Assembly (NCBI GenBank): GCA_963773665.1
Contig: CAVZBZ010000009.1
Span: forward strand, 62,001-126,000
Direction of reading: 5' to 3'
Length of the DNA stretch: 64,000 nucleotides
Origin: DATJLY01 sp963773665
GTDB taxonomy: Bacteria > Pseudomonadota > Alphaproteobacteria > ATCC43930 > CGMCC-115725
In this document: piece by piece, positions 8,538 through 17,865 of the stretch
How the letters are laid out: each line of letters begins with the position of its first letter
Numbering within the stretch: position 1 is the stretch's first letter
Made by a program: the position numbers and the translations under genes
The notes under the pieces: generated by a model
What the model saw: only the letters and a program-made list of their open reading frames with translations
What the model was told of the DNA's origin: nothing
The model's database searches: none

Positions 8538-9599
8538 TTACGCCGACCGCGCTCGACCGCTCGGCATAAAGTTGACCACACTAGCTACCCGTCCACTGCG
8601 CACCGCCTCGTACAGCGCATCAGTTATCACCAACGCCCGCAATCCATCTTCGGGCGGCGTCGTAGGCTCGCCCTTTCCCTCGATCGCGCGATTGAACTGC
8701 TCGATCTCGAGACGGAAGCACTCCGTGGTGGCGAATTGGCGAATGTTCATACCGGCATCGTTGATTATCGTCAGGGTCGGAGCCGAGTCCTCGCCAGCGC
8801 CGGTCAGATACGTGAATGAGTTCTCGATGATGAGCGAGCCCTTCGTTCCATGAATTTCGAACGGCTGGCGCGCAAACGGCGTCTTTGAGCTAGCGACCGC
8901 GTGGCCGACGGCACCCTTCGACAGCCTCAGCAACATACTGGCGAAGCGCTCGTTGCGCGAATCGTTGCGTGTCGCATCCGTGAACGCCGACACCTCCTCG
9001 ATTTCTTGACCAACGAGATAGGAGAGCGTGTCATAGGCATGGTCGCCAATGCTCATGAGGATGCCGCCCGACCGTAAGTTCCGGTCGGTCCGCCAATTCG
9101 CAGGGGACGGCGCGGGCGCCGGTACCGCCGTCCTCAGCGGGATCTGCACCCGGGCCAGCATCACTTCGCCGATCTCGCCTAAAAGCACAATCCGCCGGGC
9201 CTCCTGGTGCACGGCTTCGTGTCGCTGATTGAAGACCACGCCCAGCTTCACGCCATGACTCCGGCAGGCTTGGATCGCCTTCTCACATTCCTGCACCGAA
9301 ATCGCCAGAGGTTTCTCGATCAGCGAATGCTTCCCTGCCTTCGCCCCCTCTATCGCGTGCTGCGCGTGAAGCCCGTCTGGCGTCGCATCATAAAGTGCGT
9401 CAACGTCGGGGTCGCTCAGTACCTCGTGCAAAGACGTATGGACCTTCGCGATATTATGTTTCCGCGCGAAAGCCTCCCCCCGCACGCGGTCGCGGCTCAT
9501 GACGGCGACGAGCTCGGCGCCAGCTGCCTTTTTCATCTGCGGCACGACGCTCCTCTCGGCATGCCTCCCAGGACCGAGTAGCGCCCAACGAATTGTCAT
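8538..9599 (-). CDS. Gfo/Idh/MocA-family NAD(P)-dependent oxidoreductase
   Basis: 353 residues. The start at 9599 has GAGGAG upstream and begins directly at the Rossmann strand (MTIRWALLGPGRHAERSVVP), where the nucleotide-binding glycine loop is the slightly unusual GPGRHA. The family signature EKPLA is present (KHSLIEKPLAISVQECE), followed by the C-terminal substrate domain with GGILMSIGDHAYDTLSYLVG. It probably oxidises or reduces a sugar or cyclitol; the substrate is not predictable. It stands alone, divergent from the DUF952 gene. Confidence 0.85.
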   Translation of the reverse strand: MTIRWALLGPGRHAERSVVPQMKKAAGAELVAVMSRDRVRGEAFARKHNIAKVHTSLHEVLSDPDVDALYDATPDGLHAQHAIEGAKAGKHSLIEKPLAISVQECEKAIQACRSHGVKLGVVFNQRHEAVHQEARRIVLLGEIGEVMLARVQIPLRTAVPAPAPSPANWRTDRNLRSGGILMSIGDHAYDTLSYLVGQEIEEVSAFTDATRNDSRNERFASMLLRLSKGAVGHAVASSKTPFARQPFEIHGTKGSLIIENSFTYLTGAGEDSAPTLTIINDAGMNIRQFATTECFRLEIEQFNRAIEGKGEPTTPPEDGLRALVITDALYEAVRSGRVASVVNFMPSGRARSA

Positions 9600-9679
9600 G
9601 GCAGGACTCCTCGTGCAATTCCAAATATATTGTAATCGGGGAACATAGTTGCCCGGGCGGGCGAGACGAAGGTCGAAGC

Positions 9680-10036
9680 ATGTCAGGCACCATCTACAAG
9701 ATCTGCCCCGCATCGCTGTGGGCGGAGGCAGAACGATCGGGCGTGTTTCTCGGTGCTCCAATCGATCGCAAGGACGGATACATACATTTTTCAGCGGCCG
9801 ATCAGGTGGCCGAGACGGCAGCGAAGCATTTCTCGGGCGTGCATGATCTCGTTCTCATTGCGGTCGATGCCGAATTGCTTGGGCCAAAGCTGAAATGGGA
9901 AACATCGCGCGGCGGCGCATTATTTCCGCATCTCGTCGGAAGCCTGCCGCTGAACGCCGTGTTGTGGGTGAAGCGGCTTCCTCTTGATCCGAGCGGACGC
10001 CATGTCTTTCCTGCGTTGAATGACCGCATCGGTTAG
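9680..10036 (+). CDS. DUF952 family protein
   Basis: 118 residues from MSGTIYKICPASLWAEAERSG. The motifs YKI, DGYIHFSAADQVAETA, LVLIAVDAELL, LKWETSRGGALFPHLVG and LPLNAVLWVKRLPLD are those of DUF952, a small cytoplasmic family of unknown function whose fold resembles ADP-ribosyltransferase-like enzymes. The ATG at 9680 follows GACGAAGG. Monocistronic by context. Confidence 0.85.
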   Translation: MSGTIYKICPASLWAEAERSGVFLGAPIDRKDGYIHFSAADQVAETAAKHFSGVHDLVLIAVDAELLGPKLKWETSRGGALFPHLVGSLPLNAVLWVKRLPLDPSGRHVFPALNDRIG

Positions 10037-10109
10037 CAAAAGTGCAGCCGAGCGCAGCCCATGCTGCTGCCGCGCGCTGCGGGCAGCAAAAAATGCCGCG
10101 CCGAGTGTT

Positions 10110-10673
10110 TCAGCTCACGTACTTTGCCATCACCAAAATGATTGCGACTTGCAATACGCCCTGCGTTCCCGCGAGCCAGATGTTGATCCGGTTGATGCGC
10201 ACGATCCGTTCTCGGTCAGGCTCAGGCCGGCGCAGTTCGTTCCAGATGCGCAGGCTGTTCGGCAACAGGAAGCCCAGGCCCATTACGGTCATCACCGCGA
10301 CCAGCGCTAGCGATATCACGACCAATTGGTACATGGGGCTCGCTGACGTCGTGTAGTCGAACCAGTTGACCAGGAACCAGCCGGCGGTGCCGGCGGTGAT
10401 GGAGACCATAGGGAAATAGAGGAGTGTGCGGGGCACCAGGTAGGCGATCAGCGCAGTGCGCGAACGCATGTCCAGGGCGCGCAAGACCGGCCCGAGAATA
10501 AAGCCCATGAACAAGTCGGCGCCGGTCCATAGTGACCCTGAGAGCACGTGAACCCAATTGAGCAGGTAGACGTCGTGTCGTGCAATGGCGACGATCATGA
10601 CAACGGGAAAGGCGAGCGCCCACCAGGTGAGCTGACGCCAAAGCGGCAGGAGTGGCGTCGTTGGCTCGGTCAT
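10110..10673 (-). CDS. small integral membrane protein, CopD/DUF2269-like
   Basis: 187 residues with about five hydrophobic helices and conserved-looking polar residues inside them (NWVHVLSGSLWTGADLFMGF, with an in-helix His). This pattern resembles CopD- and DUF2269-type membrane proteins that may bind haem or copper, but the assignment is by general appearance only. No strong ribosome site is seen before the ATG. Alone, convergent with the DUF952 gene. Confidence 0.6.
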   Translation of the reverse strand: MTEPTTPLLPLWRQLTWWALAFPVVMIVAIARHDVYLLNWVHVLSGSLWTGADLFMGFILGPVLRALDMRSRTALIAYLVPRTLLYFPMVSITAGTAGWFLVNWFDYTTSASPMYQLVVISLALVAVMTVMGLGFLLPNSLRIWNELRRPEPDRERIVRINRINIWLAGTQGVLQVAIILVMAKYVS

Positions 10674-11044
10674 TGTCGTGCTCGGGAAATGCGCGGGAAG
10701 CGCTCAAACTTTAAGGCAGATAAGGTGTGTAAGCGAATCCGGTTGTGGTAGTCCATATTAGCATTCGCCGACATTCGGCAGATGGTCTGTGCCTGCAACC
10801 GCTTCGGCACCCCCCAAAAATCAAGCGGTAGCACGAACTTCCGCTTACGCTGCCGAAGCGGATGCGATCGCATTCGTCGTTCCTCAGCGAGCGCTGGAAG
10901 TGTGTCATGATGACTGCGCGAGCGGCCCTGTGAAACTCGGCTATCAACCACCGCCATGCTCACGGCATTTGACGCCTCCGCGGCCCTCGACGCAAGCGCC
11001 GGTCACGGCGACAATGGTGCAGGACAGAACATCGGAGGGAAACG
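10674..11044. other. intergenic stretch without recognisable gene
   Basis: Holds short shadow frames only. The 12-bp palindrome ATGCGATCGCAT lies at 10862-10873 and a small GCCGA/TCGGC inverted repeat near 10769. The start of the next gene has CGGAGGG just upstream. Nothing else is supported. Confidence 0.5.
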
Positions 11045-11992
11045 ATGCGCGCTCTGATGCTGGCGCTCTCGGCGGCGGTCTTCGCCATCCAGGCGAGCCA
11101 CGCCGCCGTCACGCTTAGGGTCGGCAAGGCCTCGCCCAGCGCGGCGACCATGGTGCCGCTCGTGGTCGGCGCGAAGGAGGGCTTCTTCGCGAAGCAGGGG
11201 CTCGAGGTGCAGATCTTCGATTTCGCGGGCGGCGCCAAGCTGCATCAGGCGATGGCGGCGGGGAGCCTCGATCTCGGCGTCGGCGCCGGGACCGACCTCG
11301 CGCTTATCGCCAAGGGCTCGCCCGAGCTTGCGGTCTGCAACGGCGCGGGGCCGCTGCTCTTCATCGGCATGGCCGTGCCGAAGGAGTCCACCGCCAAGTC
11401 GCTCGCGGACCTGAAAGGCGCGCGGATCGGCGTCACCACCGTCAATTCGCTCACATACTGGCTCGCGCTCGAACTTGCGCGCCAGCGCGGCTGGGGTCCT
11501 GCCGGCGTCGCCCCGATCGCGATCGGCGGCGAGACATCGAGCATTTTCGCGGCTTTTCGCACCCACATGGTCGATGCCGGCATCGTGTCGACTGCGCTCG
11601 CCCTCCAGATGGAGGCACAGGGCGAGGGCCGCCTCCTCGCGCCGGTCTCGTCCTGGGCCGGCGATCTGGGCGGGTCGGTCGTCTTTGCCACGCGCACCCT
11701 CATCGACAGCAATCCCGACGCAATCCGCCGCTTCCTGGTGGGCTGGTTCGACGCCGTCAGGTTCATGCGCGCCAACCGCGACGAGACGGTGAAGATCGCG
11801 GCGCAGATGACCGGCATGCCGCTCGCCATCCAGGCGAAGGAATACGATCTCACCATCCCTATGTTCAACACCGACGGGCACTTCAGCGCGGAAACGCTCG
11901 CCACATTGAAGCGCTCGTTCGCCGATCTGAAGCTGCTCGATACCCCGCCCGACATGACGAAGCTCTACACCGAGGAATTCCTGCCGAAGTGA
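11045..11992 (+). CDS. ABC transporter substrate-binding protein, SsuA/TauA/NMT1-like
   Basis: 315 residues with a signal peptide (MRALMLALSAAVFAIQASHA, cut before AVTLRVG). Family marks are the VPLVVGAKEGFFAKQGLEV start of the mature lobe, AMAAGSLDLGVGAGTDL and LKGARIGVTTVNS, as in periplasmic receptors for nitrate, sulfonate, taurine or thiamine-precursor importers. No permease or ATPase gene is nearby, so it is an orphan receptor or works with a distant transporter. GGAGGGAAACG precedes the ATG. Confidence 0.85.
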   Translation: MRALMLALSAAVFAIQASHAAVTLRVGKASPSAATMVPLVVGAKEGFFAKQGLEVQIFDFAGGAKLHQAMAAGSLDLGVGAGTDLALIAKGSPELAVCNGAGPLLFIGMAVPKESTAKSLADLKGARIGVTTVNSLTYWLALELARQRGWGPAGVAPIAIGGETSSIFAAFRTHMVDAGIVSTALALQMEAQGEGRLLAPVSSWAGDLGGSVVFATRTLIDSNPDAIRRFLVGWFDAVRFMRANRDETVKIAAQMTGMPLAIQAKEYDLTIPMFNTDGHFSAETLATLKRSFADLKLLDTPPDMTKLYTEEFLPK

Positions 11993-12322
11993 CGGAGAAA
12001 CATTGATTTTCTACTGAGTCAGAAATCACGTCGGCCCGCCGTCGGGCGCTCGCAGCGGTGCTCTACACGCTGCCGACGCTCGAGGACATGAGAGCCGCGC
12101 GTTGTTCTGACGGGCCATTGCAATATTTGAGCGCGTCGCCATCTCTTGGATGACCACCTGCAAACGATGGGCTTGCCGCTGATCGGTATGCTGATCGGCA
12201 TAGCGAGCGCGTGGTAATGCGACCCGAGCCCGGACGTGCACATTCACTTCGGGCACCGGCCTCGGGGAAATCGTCTCGCGACGACAGGCGGCATCGAGCG
12301 AACAGCATTAACGGTGATCAAG
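11993..12322. other. intergenic stretch without recognisable gene
   Basis: All frames are interrupted or lack family resemblance. It could hold a decayed gene, but I cannot identify one. Confidence 0.4.
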
Positions 12323-12556
12323 ATGGGAAATGTACGCAGGGAAAATCTGAATGACGAGGAATTTGCCTCGCTCAAGGAAGTTGGCAACGGGCTATCGCGG
12401 AATGGCATCCCCGATGAGCACAAGAAGCGGCTCCTCGAGCTCCGGCTGGTCAAGGAGGAACTCGGCACTTTACGTCAGACTCCGCACGGAATCTTCATTG
12501 CCCGCCCAAATATGGATCCCCTCGCCGGGATGCCTCGGGTCCGCCGCGATCGGTGA
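12323..12556 (+). CDS. small conserved-looking hypothetical protein
   Basis: 77 residues from MGNVRRENLNDEEFASLKEV. The first 55 residues are charged and helical (DEHKKRLLELRLVKEELGTL), the pattern of a small winged-helix-like or DNA/RNA-associated protein, then RQTPHGIFIARPN. I recall similar short proteins in Bradyrhizobiaceae but cannot name a function. The ribosome site is weak (GGTGA). Confidence 0.5.
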   Translation: MGNVRRENLNDEEFASLKEVGNGLSRNGIPDEHKKRLLELRLVKEELGTLRQTPHGIFIARPNMDPLAGMPRVRRDR

Positions 12557-12617
12557 GAAAACAGACGGATGCGTGCGTGTGCGAGCTGAACCAAATGCAA
12601 CTGACGGAGGAACCACA

Positions 12618-12806
12618 GTGATCGAACTCCACAAATTCAAGCCGGGACAATCCGTCGAATTCGTTGCCAGCGACCTGCGTCTCAAGCCGCTCGGAGTGTT
12701 CAAGATCGTTCGCGCGATGCCGAGCGAACGGGGCATTCAGCAATACCGCATCAAATCCGTCATGGACGGGCATGAGCGCATCGTCATGGAAGGCGACCTC
12801 GCCTGA
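12618..12806 (+). CDS. 62-residue hypothetical protein
   Basis: Begins at GTG 12618, chosen because ACGGAGG lies 8 bases upstream; the longer frame to the left is compositionally poor and overlaps the previous gene. The product has a compact alternating beta pattern (KPGQSVEFVASDLRLKPLGVF, then QQYRIKSVMDGHERIVMEGDL), which suggests a small beta-barrel. Function unknown. Confidence 0.6.
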   Translation: MIELHKFKPGQSVEFVASDLRLKPLGVFKIVRAMPSERGIQQYRIKSVMDGHERIVMEGDLA

Positions 12807-12891
12807 ATGACATTTTGCCGGATCGCGGCACATTAAGCGTGCTTATGTTCGGCGATCCTGCCCAATTCGTACCCCTCTGTCCCGCGCGCCA

Positions 12892-12921
12892 TTGTATTTG
12901 CTCGCACGCCCCCCATATATT
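12892..12921 (+). promoter_or_regulatory. possible promoter of the cold-shock gene
   Basis: TTGTAT (12892-12897), an 18-bp spacer and TATATT (12916-12921) give a plausible promoter with a leader of about 115 bases before the csp start, in line with the long leaders of cold-shock mRNAs. A small hairpin CCGATC-TTT-GGTCGG lies in that leader near 12931. Confidence 0.35.
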
Positions 12922-13044
12922 TTAAGTCAACCGATCTTTGGTCGGCCTGTCGTTCCGCTCTACCGAGTTGACCCGGTCCATCCAAATTCCGTGTTTTGAC
13001 CCGGGGCGCATCCGCGCCGCGGCACATCGTTTCTGGAGGGACTC

Positions 13045-13251
13045 ATGTCCATTGGTACAGTCAAGTGGTTCAATGCCACGAAGGGCTTCGGCTTCATTCA
13101 GCCGGACGACGGTTCGAAAAACGTCTTCGTTCACATCTCGGCGGTCGAACGCTCCGACCTCGGCAACCTGCAAGAGGGACAGAAGCTCAGCTTCGACCTC
13201 GAAAGGGGCCAGCAAGGCAAGACCTCGGCCGTCAATCTGAAGGCCGCGTGA
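13045..13251 (+). CDS. CspA-family cold-shock protein
   Basis: 68 residues, full family length, an OB-fold nucleic-acid chaperone. RNP1 is KGFGFI (residues 13-18) and RNP2 is VFVHI (27-31), with the canonical TVKWFN start. TGGAGGG precedes the ATG. Monocistronic: it has its own leader and a strong terminator. Binds single-stranded RNA/DNA in the cytoplasm and melts structures at low temperature or under stress. Confidence 0.96.
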   Translation: MSIGTVKWFNATKGFGFIQPDDGSKNVFVHISAVERSDLGNLQEGQKLSFDLERGQQGKTSAVNLKAA

Positions 13252-13258
13252 TTTCGGT

Positions 13259-13285
13259 GGGGCAGCTTCGGCTGCCCCTTTTTTT
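13259..13285 (+). terminator. rho-independent terminator of csp
   Basis: Perfect 8-bp stem GGGGCAGC / GCTGCCCC with a TTCG tetraloop (13267-13270), followed directly by seven T. It begins 8 bp after the csp stop. Confidence 0.95.
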
Positions 13286-13508
13286 GCTTCCGGGCATTCG
13301 AACGTGACCGGCCTGGTCGGGATCGAGCGAACTCAGTCGATTCCGAGCTCCGATACTAAGCCAAGAAGCAGCAACCCATGGCACGTACGAACTCGGAGCG
13401 CCAGGTCGGCGACCAGCTTCCCGTTCTCCCTGCCGCAAGATGAATGCGATCTGCTGATCGCCTCATCGGCCACGGCTCCCGCTACAAGGTCAACCGCGTG
13501 TTTCATCC

Positions 13509-13549
13509 TTGACCTGCGTCAAGGAATTCCGACGCTGCGCTCCTATCAT
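13509..13549 (+). promoter_or_regulatory. FNR/FixK-type box with -10 hexamer
   Basis: TTGACCTGCGTCAA at 13509-13522 matches TTGA-N6-TCAA. TATCAT at 13544-13549 is centred 31 bp from the box centre, the class II FNR spacing. The first ATG with a ribosome site downstream is at 13591; the acyl-ACP synthetase fusion follows. Confidence 0.6.
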
Positions 13550-13590
13550 AAATTATGGTTTATCTCCCTCATCACCCTGGAGTAGCCACG

Positions 13591-13752
13591 ATGAGCGTTG
13601 GGAAGTTGACGCCTGTCGATCTCCTTGGCCCGAATTGGAACGCAAGATCGCATGGCACGTTTGTGGTAGTGCGTGTTCGGAACGAAGCGGCCACCCTCGC
13701 CTTCGCAGCAAAGACTTTCACCGTGGCAACGCGCGTCCCTCCTGGAAGCTGA
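13591..13752 (+). CDS. short hypothetical ORF behind an FNR box
   Basis: 53 residues (MSVGKLTPVDLLGPNWNARS onward). CTGGAG lies 9 bases before the ATG and the FNR-type box is centred 75 bp upstream, the distance seen for other genes of the island. No family is recognised; it could be a real small protein, a truncated gene or a leader of the next gene. Confidence 0.35.
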   Translation: MSVGKLTPVDLLGPNWNARSHGTFVVVRVRNEAATLAFAAKTFTVATRVPPGS

Positions 13753-13894
13753 ATCCTTGCGCCGCCTTGATCCCGCTCTTCGCTTGTGCGAGCCGAGCGC
13801 GTCAAGCATGACCGCTCTCCGGCCAAAGGCCCTACCGAAGTGCTCGAGCCGATGGCGTAACCCAGCTTTGCTCGCGCGCCGCATTGACTGGCGA

Positions 13895-16573
13895 ATGAAC
13901 GACGACGCCACCTCGCCGGAATGGACACTTCAGGTATTCATCGAGCGCCTCGCTTCCTTCGGCGACGCGCCCGCACTCATGACAGTGCGTGGAGAGTTCA
14001 CCCAAACGATTTCCTACGTCGAACTCCTCGAGCAGGTGCGGTCGCTTGCTACCGGACTCGCCGCATACGGACTCATGCCAGGAATGCCTGTTGCGATTGC
14101 TGCACCCAACGGCCCCGACTGGGTGATCGCCCGGCTTGCGCTTGCTGCTATGGGCGCCGTGACCTGCGCTCTTGATGACCTGTCTACCGAAGCGGAGCTG
14201 AAAACGGCGCTTGCCGATAGCGGCTGTCGCTACGTGATGGCGAGCGCACGGCACGCTGCAACAATCAATTCGATCGACCCGAATATAAGCGTGATCGCGA
14301 TCGGCGATGATCCTGCGCCTGCCAGTGCACGTGCCTGGCAGGATCTGTTTGCCGCACGCTCCCCATCGATGGGTAGCTTAAATCCGGTTGGGGCGGCGTT
14401 GCTTGCCTATACATCCGGTACTACTGGCTTTCCCAAAGGGTTTTTCCTGAATCATGTCCATATTTGGGCCAATCTCCGCCCTCTCGTTGCGGCACGTCTC
14501 ATCGGCAGCGGCGACCGCGTGCTGCTGCCGCTGCCGCTCCATCACGTCTATCCGTTTCTGGTTGGCCTGCTGACGCCGCTCGGCAGCGGTGCCGCCGTCG
14601 TCTTTCCCACGTCGATCAGCGGTCCCGAGCTTGTGCGAGCCATTCGCGTCGCCGAAGTATCGGTCATCGTCGGCGTTCCGCGCCTTTATGCGGCGCTAGC
14701 ATCAGGTCTCGATGCGCAGATCGCCGTACGTGGGCGGCTCGTTCGTGTGCTCTTCCATGCTCTGCTCGGGGCATCGATCGGACTCCGTCGTCGCTTTGGT
14801 ATTGCTGCCGGACGATGGATTTTCCGCCGCGTGCGCGCAAAAATCGGGTCGAAGTTGCGTCTCTTCGTTTCCGGTGGAGCGCACCTGGATCCCGAAACGT
14901 TGTGGCCCCTGGTTGGCATGGGTTTCGAGGTTCGCAGCGGTTACGGTCTCGCGGAGACGGCCTCGATCTTCACCGGAAACCTGCCGGGCGCAGAACGGCT
15001 CGAGAGCGAGGGGAAGCCGTTCCAGGGCGGATCGATGCGCATCGCCGCGCCAGACGAAGATCGCATTGGGGAGATCGAGTTGAACGGCCCCAATGTCTTC
15101 GCGGGATATCGTAATCCCGAGGTCAATCGCGATGCCTTTACCGAAGACGGATGGTTCCGCACAGGCGATCTTGGCCGCATCGATGACGACGGCTTTCTCT
15201 ACGTCACGGGCCGACGCAAGGAGACGATCGTCCTCGGCGGCGGCAAGAAGGTGAATCCCGAAGCGCTCGAGCGGATCTACGGCACAAGTCCCTATATTCG
15301 AGAAATCGCCGTGCTCGAGCGCCATGGGAGCCTCGTTGCTCTCGTTGTGCCGGATTTCGAGGCAGCGCGAAAGGGACCAAGCGCACGCATCGACGAGACC
15401 ATCCGGGTCGCGCTGGCCAGTCATTCCCAGAGCCTACCCTCCTACGAGCGACTCGCGGGATTTGCCCTTGCGCGCGATCCATTGCCGCGGACGCGGCTCG
15501 GGAAGTACCGGCGTTTTCTCCTGCCGGCGCTCTATGAGCGAGCGCTGTCGAGCAAAAAGGCGGCGCCCCTGCCGTACGTTCTGAGTGCAGAGGACGAGGC
15601 ATTGCTCGCGATGCCGCGGGCACGTCGCCTCTACGATCTTCTCCTTGCGCGATATCCACATCGTCTGATCAGCCTTGATGCGAGCCCGCAACTCGATCTC
15701 GGCGTCAACTCCCTGGAATGGATATCGCTGAGCCTTGCGTTGGAGCAAGCCGGCTTGACCCTTTCCGATAGAGCGTTTGCGGACGCCCTTACCATCCGCG
15801 ATCTCCTTCATGCAGTGGAGATTGGCGCACCAACGTCCGATGATGCCGTTGTAAAGGATCAGGAGAGCCTCGAGAACCGCTGGCTTGCGCCAGTTGGTTA
15901 CGGCCTGACGGTGATTGGATTCGCGCTCTATCTCATCGACCGAATTCTGATGCGGGTTTTGTTCCGCCTTCGCGTTGAAGGCGCGGAGAACCTTCCGGCC
16001 GAAGGACCATATGTGCTCACGGCAAACCACGCCAGCGATCTCGATGCGCTCGCCATCATCGCCGCTTTGGACTATCGCCGCGCACGGCGGCTGTACTGGG
16101 CCGGCGACGCCATACGCCTCTTCCGCAAGCGCTGGCTCGATCTGCTTTGGCGAGCCCTGCACGTCTTCCCGGCTGATGATCGGTTTCCTGCCCGGACTCT
16201 CGCCGCCGGGGAGGCGGTGCTGGCACGAGGCAACGACCTGGCATGGTTTCCGGAAGGATGGCGAACGCCCGATGGCAAGCTTCAGCGGTTCTATCCCGGG
16301 ATCGGTCGAATTTTGGCGCGAATTCGCGTTCCCGCGGTTCCCATCTACATCTCCGGAACTTTCGACGCCTTGCCGCGCAATCGCCGTTTGCCACGGTTGC
16401 GGCCGGTTCGCGTCTTCATAGGGCAACCGCTGCCCGCCGGCATGTTTCCGCCCTCAGCACCGAACGAGACCGACGATCAGCGCATCGCTGATCGATTGCA
16501 TCAAGCCGTTGCCACCCTTGAGACACGGGCGCTCGGCTCTATCGCCTTGGAGCAGAGCGGGCCGCGACACTAA
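13895..16573 (+). CDS. acyl-ACP/CoA synthetase - carrier - acyltransferase fusion (Aas-like)
   Basis: About 892 residues in three parts. Residues 15-590: AMP-forming ligase with the P-loop TSGTTGFPKG (173-182) and the hinge GRRKETIVLGGGKKVNPE. Residues about 595-665: a carrier domain with DLGVNSLEW, whose Ser is the likely phosphopantetheine site. Residues about 690-880: a PlsC-type acyltransferase with NHASDLD (NHxxxxD, about 710) and FPEGW where FPEGT is usual, preceded by a hydrophobic helix. E. coli Aas fuses acyltransferase and acyl-ACP synthetase in the opposite order and lacks the carrier. The likely job is activating fatty acids and placing them on a lysophospholipid, a membrane-repair route. 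The start is uncertain: ATG 13895 is chosen as closest to the domain, ATG 13808 is possible. Confidence 0.8.
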   Translation: MNDDATSPEWTLQVFIERLASFGDAPALMTVRGEFTQTISYVELLEQVRSLATGLAAYGLMPGMPVAIAAPNGPDWVIARLALAAMGAVTCALDDLSTEAELKTALADSGCRYVMASARHAATINSIDPNISVIAIGDDPAPASARAWQDLFAARSPSMGSLNPVGAALLAYTSGTTGFPKGFFLNHVHIWANLRPLVAARLIGSGDRVLLPLPLHHVYPFLVGLLTPLGSGAAVVFPTSISGPELVRAIRVAEVSVIVGVPRLYAALASGLDAQIAVRGRLVRVLFHALLGASIGLRRRFGIAAGRWIFRRVRAKIGSKLRLFVSGGAHLDPETLWPLVGMGFEVRSGYGLAETASIFTGNLPGAERLESEGKPFQGGSMRIAAPDEDRIGEIELNGPNVFAGYRNPEVNRDAFTEDGWFRTGDLGRIDDDGFLYVTGRRKETIVLGGGKKVNPEALERIYGTSPYIREIAVLERHGSLVALVVPDFEAARKGPSARIDETIRVALASHSQSLPSYERLAGFALARDPLPRTRLGKYRRFLLPALYERALSSKKAAPLPYVLSAEDEALLAMPRARRLYDLLLARYPHRLISLDASPQLDLGVNSLEWISLSLALEQAGLTLSDRAFADALTIRDLLHAVEIGAPTSDDAVVKDQESLENRWLAPVGYGLTVIGFALYLIDRILMRVLFRLRVEGAENLPAEGPYVLTANHASDLDALAIIAALDYRRARRLYWAGDAIRLFRKRWLDLLWRALHVFPADDRFPARTLAAGEAVLARGNDLAWFPEGWRTPDGKLQRFYPGIGRILARIRVPAVPIYISGTFDALPRNRRLPRLRPVRVFIGQPLPAGMFPPSAPNETDDQRIADRLHQAVATLETRALGSIALEQSGPRH

Positions 16574-16728
16574 ACGCGCCCTCATCGAAGAGGTCGGGCG
16601 CTGGTCACACGGGGTATCCGCTTTGACCGACGAGATGACCCACTTTGTGCAGGCCCGGTTGCAGGAAGATATGAGCGCCTGGGCCAAGCTCCGAGGTCTT
16701 CGCTACCGGCACCATTGCCCCGACCACA

Positions 16729-17859
16729 TCAGTCGAGCGACTTTCGGAATCGCAGAACGCTGAGACTCAGCATTGCTACGCCGAGCATGGCCATTGCAAA
16801 AAACTCTGGCAGCAAAACGCCCACACCCACGCCCTTGAGAAAGACAGCGCGGATGACGACAAGAAAGTAGCGCAACGGGTTAATCAGCGTGAACCATTGT
16901 AGAACTGTTGGCATCGCCGCGATAGGAAAGGCAAAGCCTGAGAGGATGAAAAATGGATTGATCAGGAAGAAGTTCAGTGCAAAAGCTTGCTGTTGTGTCC
17001 GCGAGAATGTCGATATGAGCAGGCCCATGCCGAGCGCGGCCAGCAGGAACAGCGACGCGCCGAGGAGCATGAGCAGAGGACTGCCGACAAACGGTATGCG
17101 GAACCACAGAACGCCAACTACGGTAATCAGCGCCACATTCGCAAGGCCGATGAGGAAGAACGGTAATGTCTTTCCGAGGATGAACTCGACCGGCCTGATC
17201 GGGCTCACCATGATCTGCTCGAGCGTGCCCATTTCGCGCTCGCGCACGATGGCGAATGACGTGAGGTTCACGACCTGGACCAACGTGAGCGTTCCGATCA
17301 CGCCAGGGATGAAGAACCAGCGGTCGTCGAGGCCCGCGTTGAACCAGGGCCGCTCTCGCAGCGAGACCGTGACTTCCGGGGGCGCAGAACCCGCTGGCGC
17401 CGCCCAGGCCTTGCTCGTCTCCTCCGACTGAAACTGCGCCACTATCTGGCTGACATAGCCGAGCGCGATCAGAGCCGTATTGGAATTCGTGCCGTCCACC
17501 ACGACCTGCAGCGGCGCCGATCGGCCATTGTCCAGCTTCTGAGCAAATTCGGCGTGGATGACGATCGCGAGCGTCGCTTTGCCCCTGTCGATATCGCGGG
17601 CGATCTGTTCCTGTGTCTCGGCAACGTCAACGATTTGGAAGCGCCCGGTCGCGGCAAAATGCGATATGAGGCTGCGGCTCGCCTGTGATTGGTCAAGATC
17701 CAGCACCGCCGTGGCGACGTTGTTCACGGTGAACGTGGCGGCATAGCCGTAAATGATCACCTGAACCAGCAGCGGCACGACGAGCCGGAACATCGCCCAT
17801 TTATCCCGGCGAAGCTCGAGGAACTCTTTCATCAGCATGACGCGGAGACGTTGCAGCAT
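16729..17859 (-). CDS. ABC-2 type exporter permease (second permease)
   Basis: 376 residues, YhhJ/YbhR-like: one N-terminal helix (FRLVVPLLVQVIIYGYAATF), a large extracytoplasmic domain (about residues 45-170) and five C-terminal helices with REREMGTLEQIMVSPIRPVE, the conserved ABC-2 coupling-loop motif. Last gene of the five-gene operon starting at 21891. It lies six bases after the sister permease and probably forms a heterodimer with it. Confidence 0.88.
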   Translation of the reverse strand: MLQRLRVMLMKEFLELRRDKWAMFRLVVPLLVQVIIYGYAATFTVNNVATAVLDLDQSQASRSLISHFAATGRFQIVDVAETQEQIARDIDRGKATLAIVIHAEFAQKLDNGRSAPLQVVVDGTNSNTALIALGYVSQIVAQFQSEETSKAWAAPAGSAPPEVTVSLRERPWFNAGLDDRWFFIPGVIGTLTLVQVVNLTSFAIVREREMGTLEQIMVSPIRPVEFILGKTLPFFLIGLANVALITVVGVLWFRIPFVGSPLLMLLGASLFLLAALGMGLLISTFSRTQQQAFALNFFLINPFFILSGFAFPIAAMPTVLQWFTLINPLRYFLVVIRAVFLKGVGVGVLLPEFFAMAMLGVAMLSLSVLRFRKSLD

Positions 17860-17865
17860 GGGCGT

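Noticed and set aside
10862..10873. Palindrome ATGCGATCGCAT
   Set aside because: Single occurrence noticed, no promoter elements aligned with it; could be chance.
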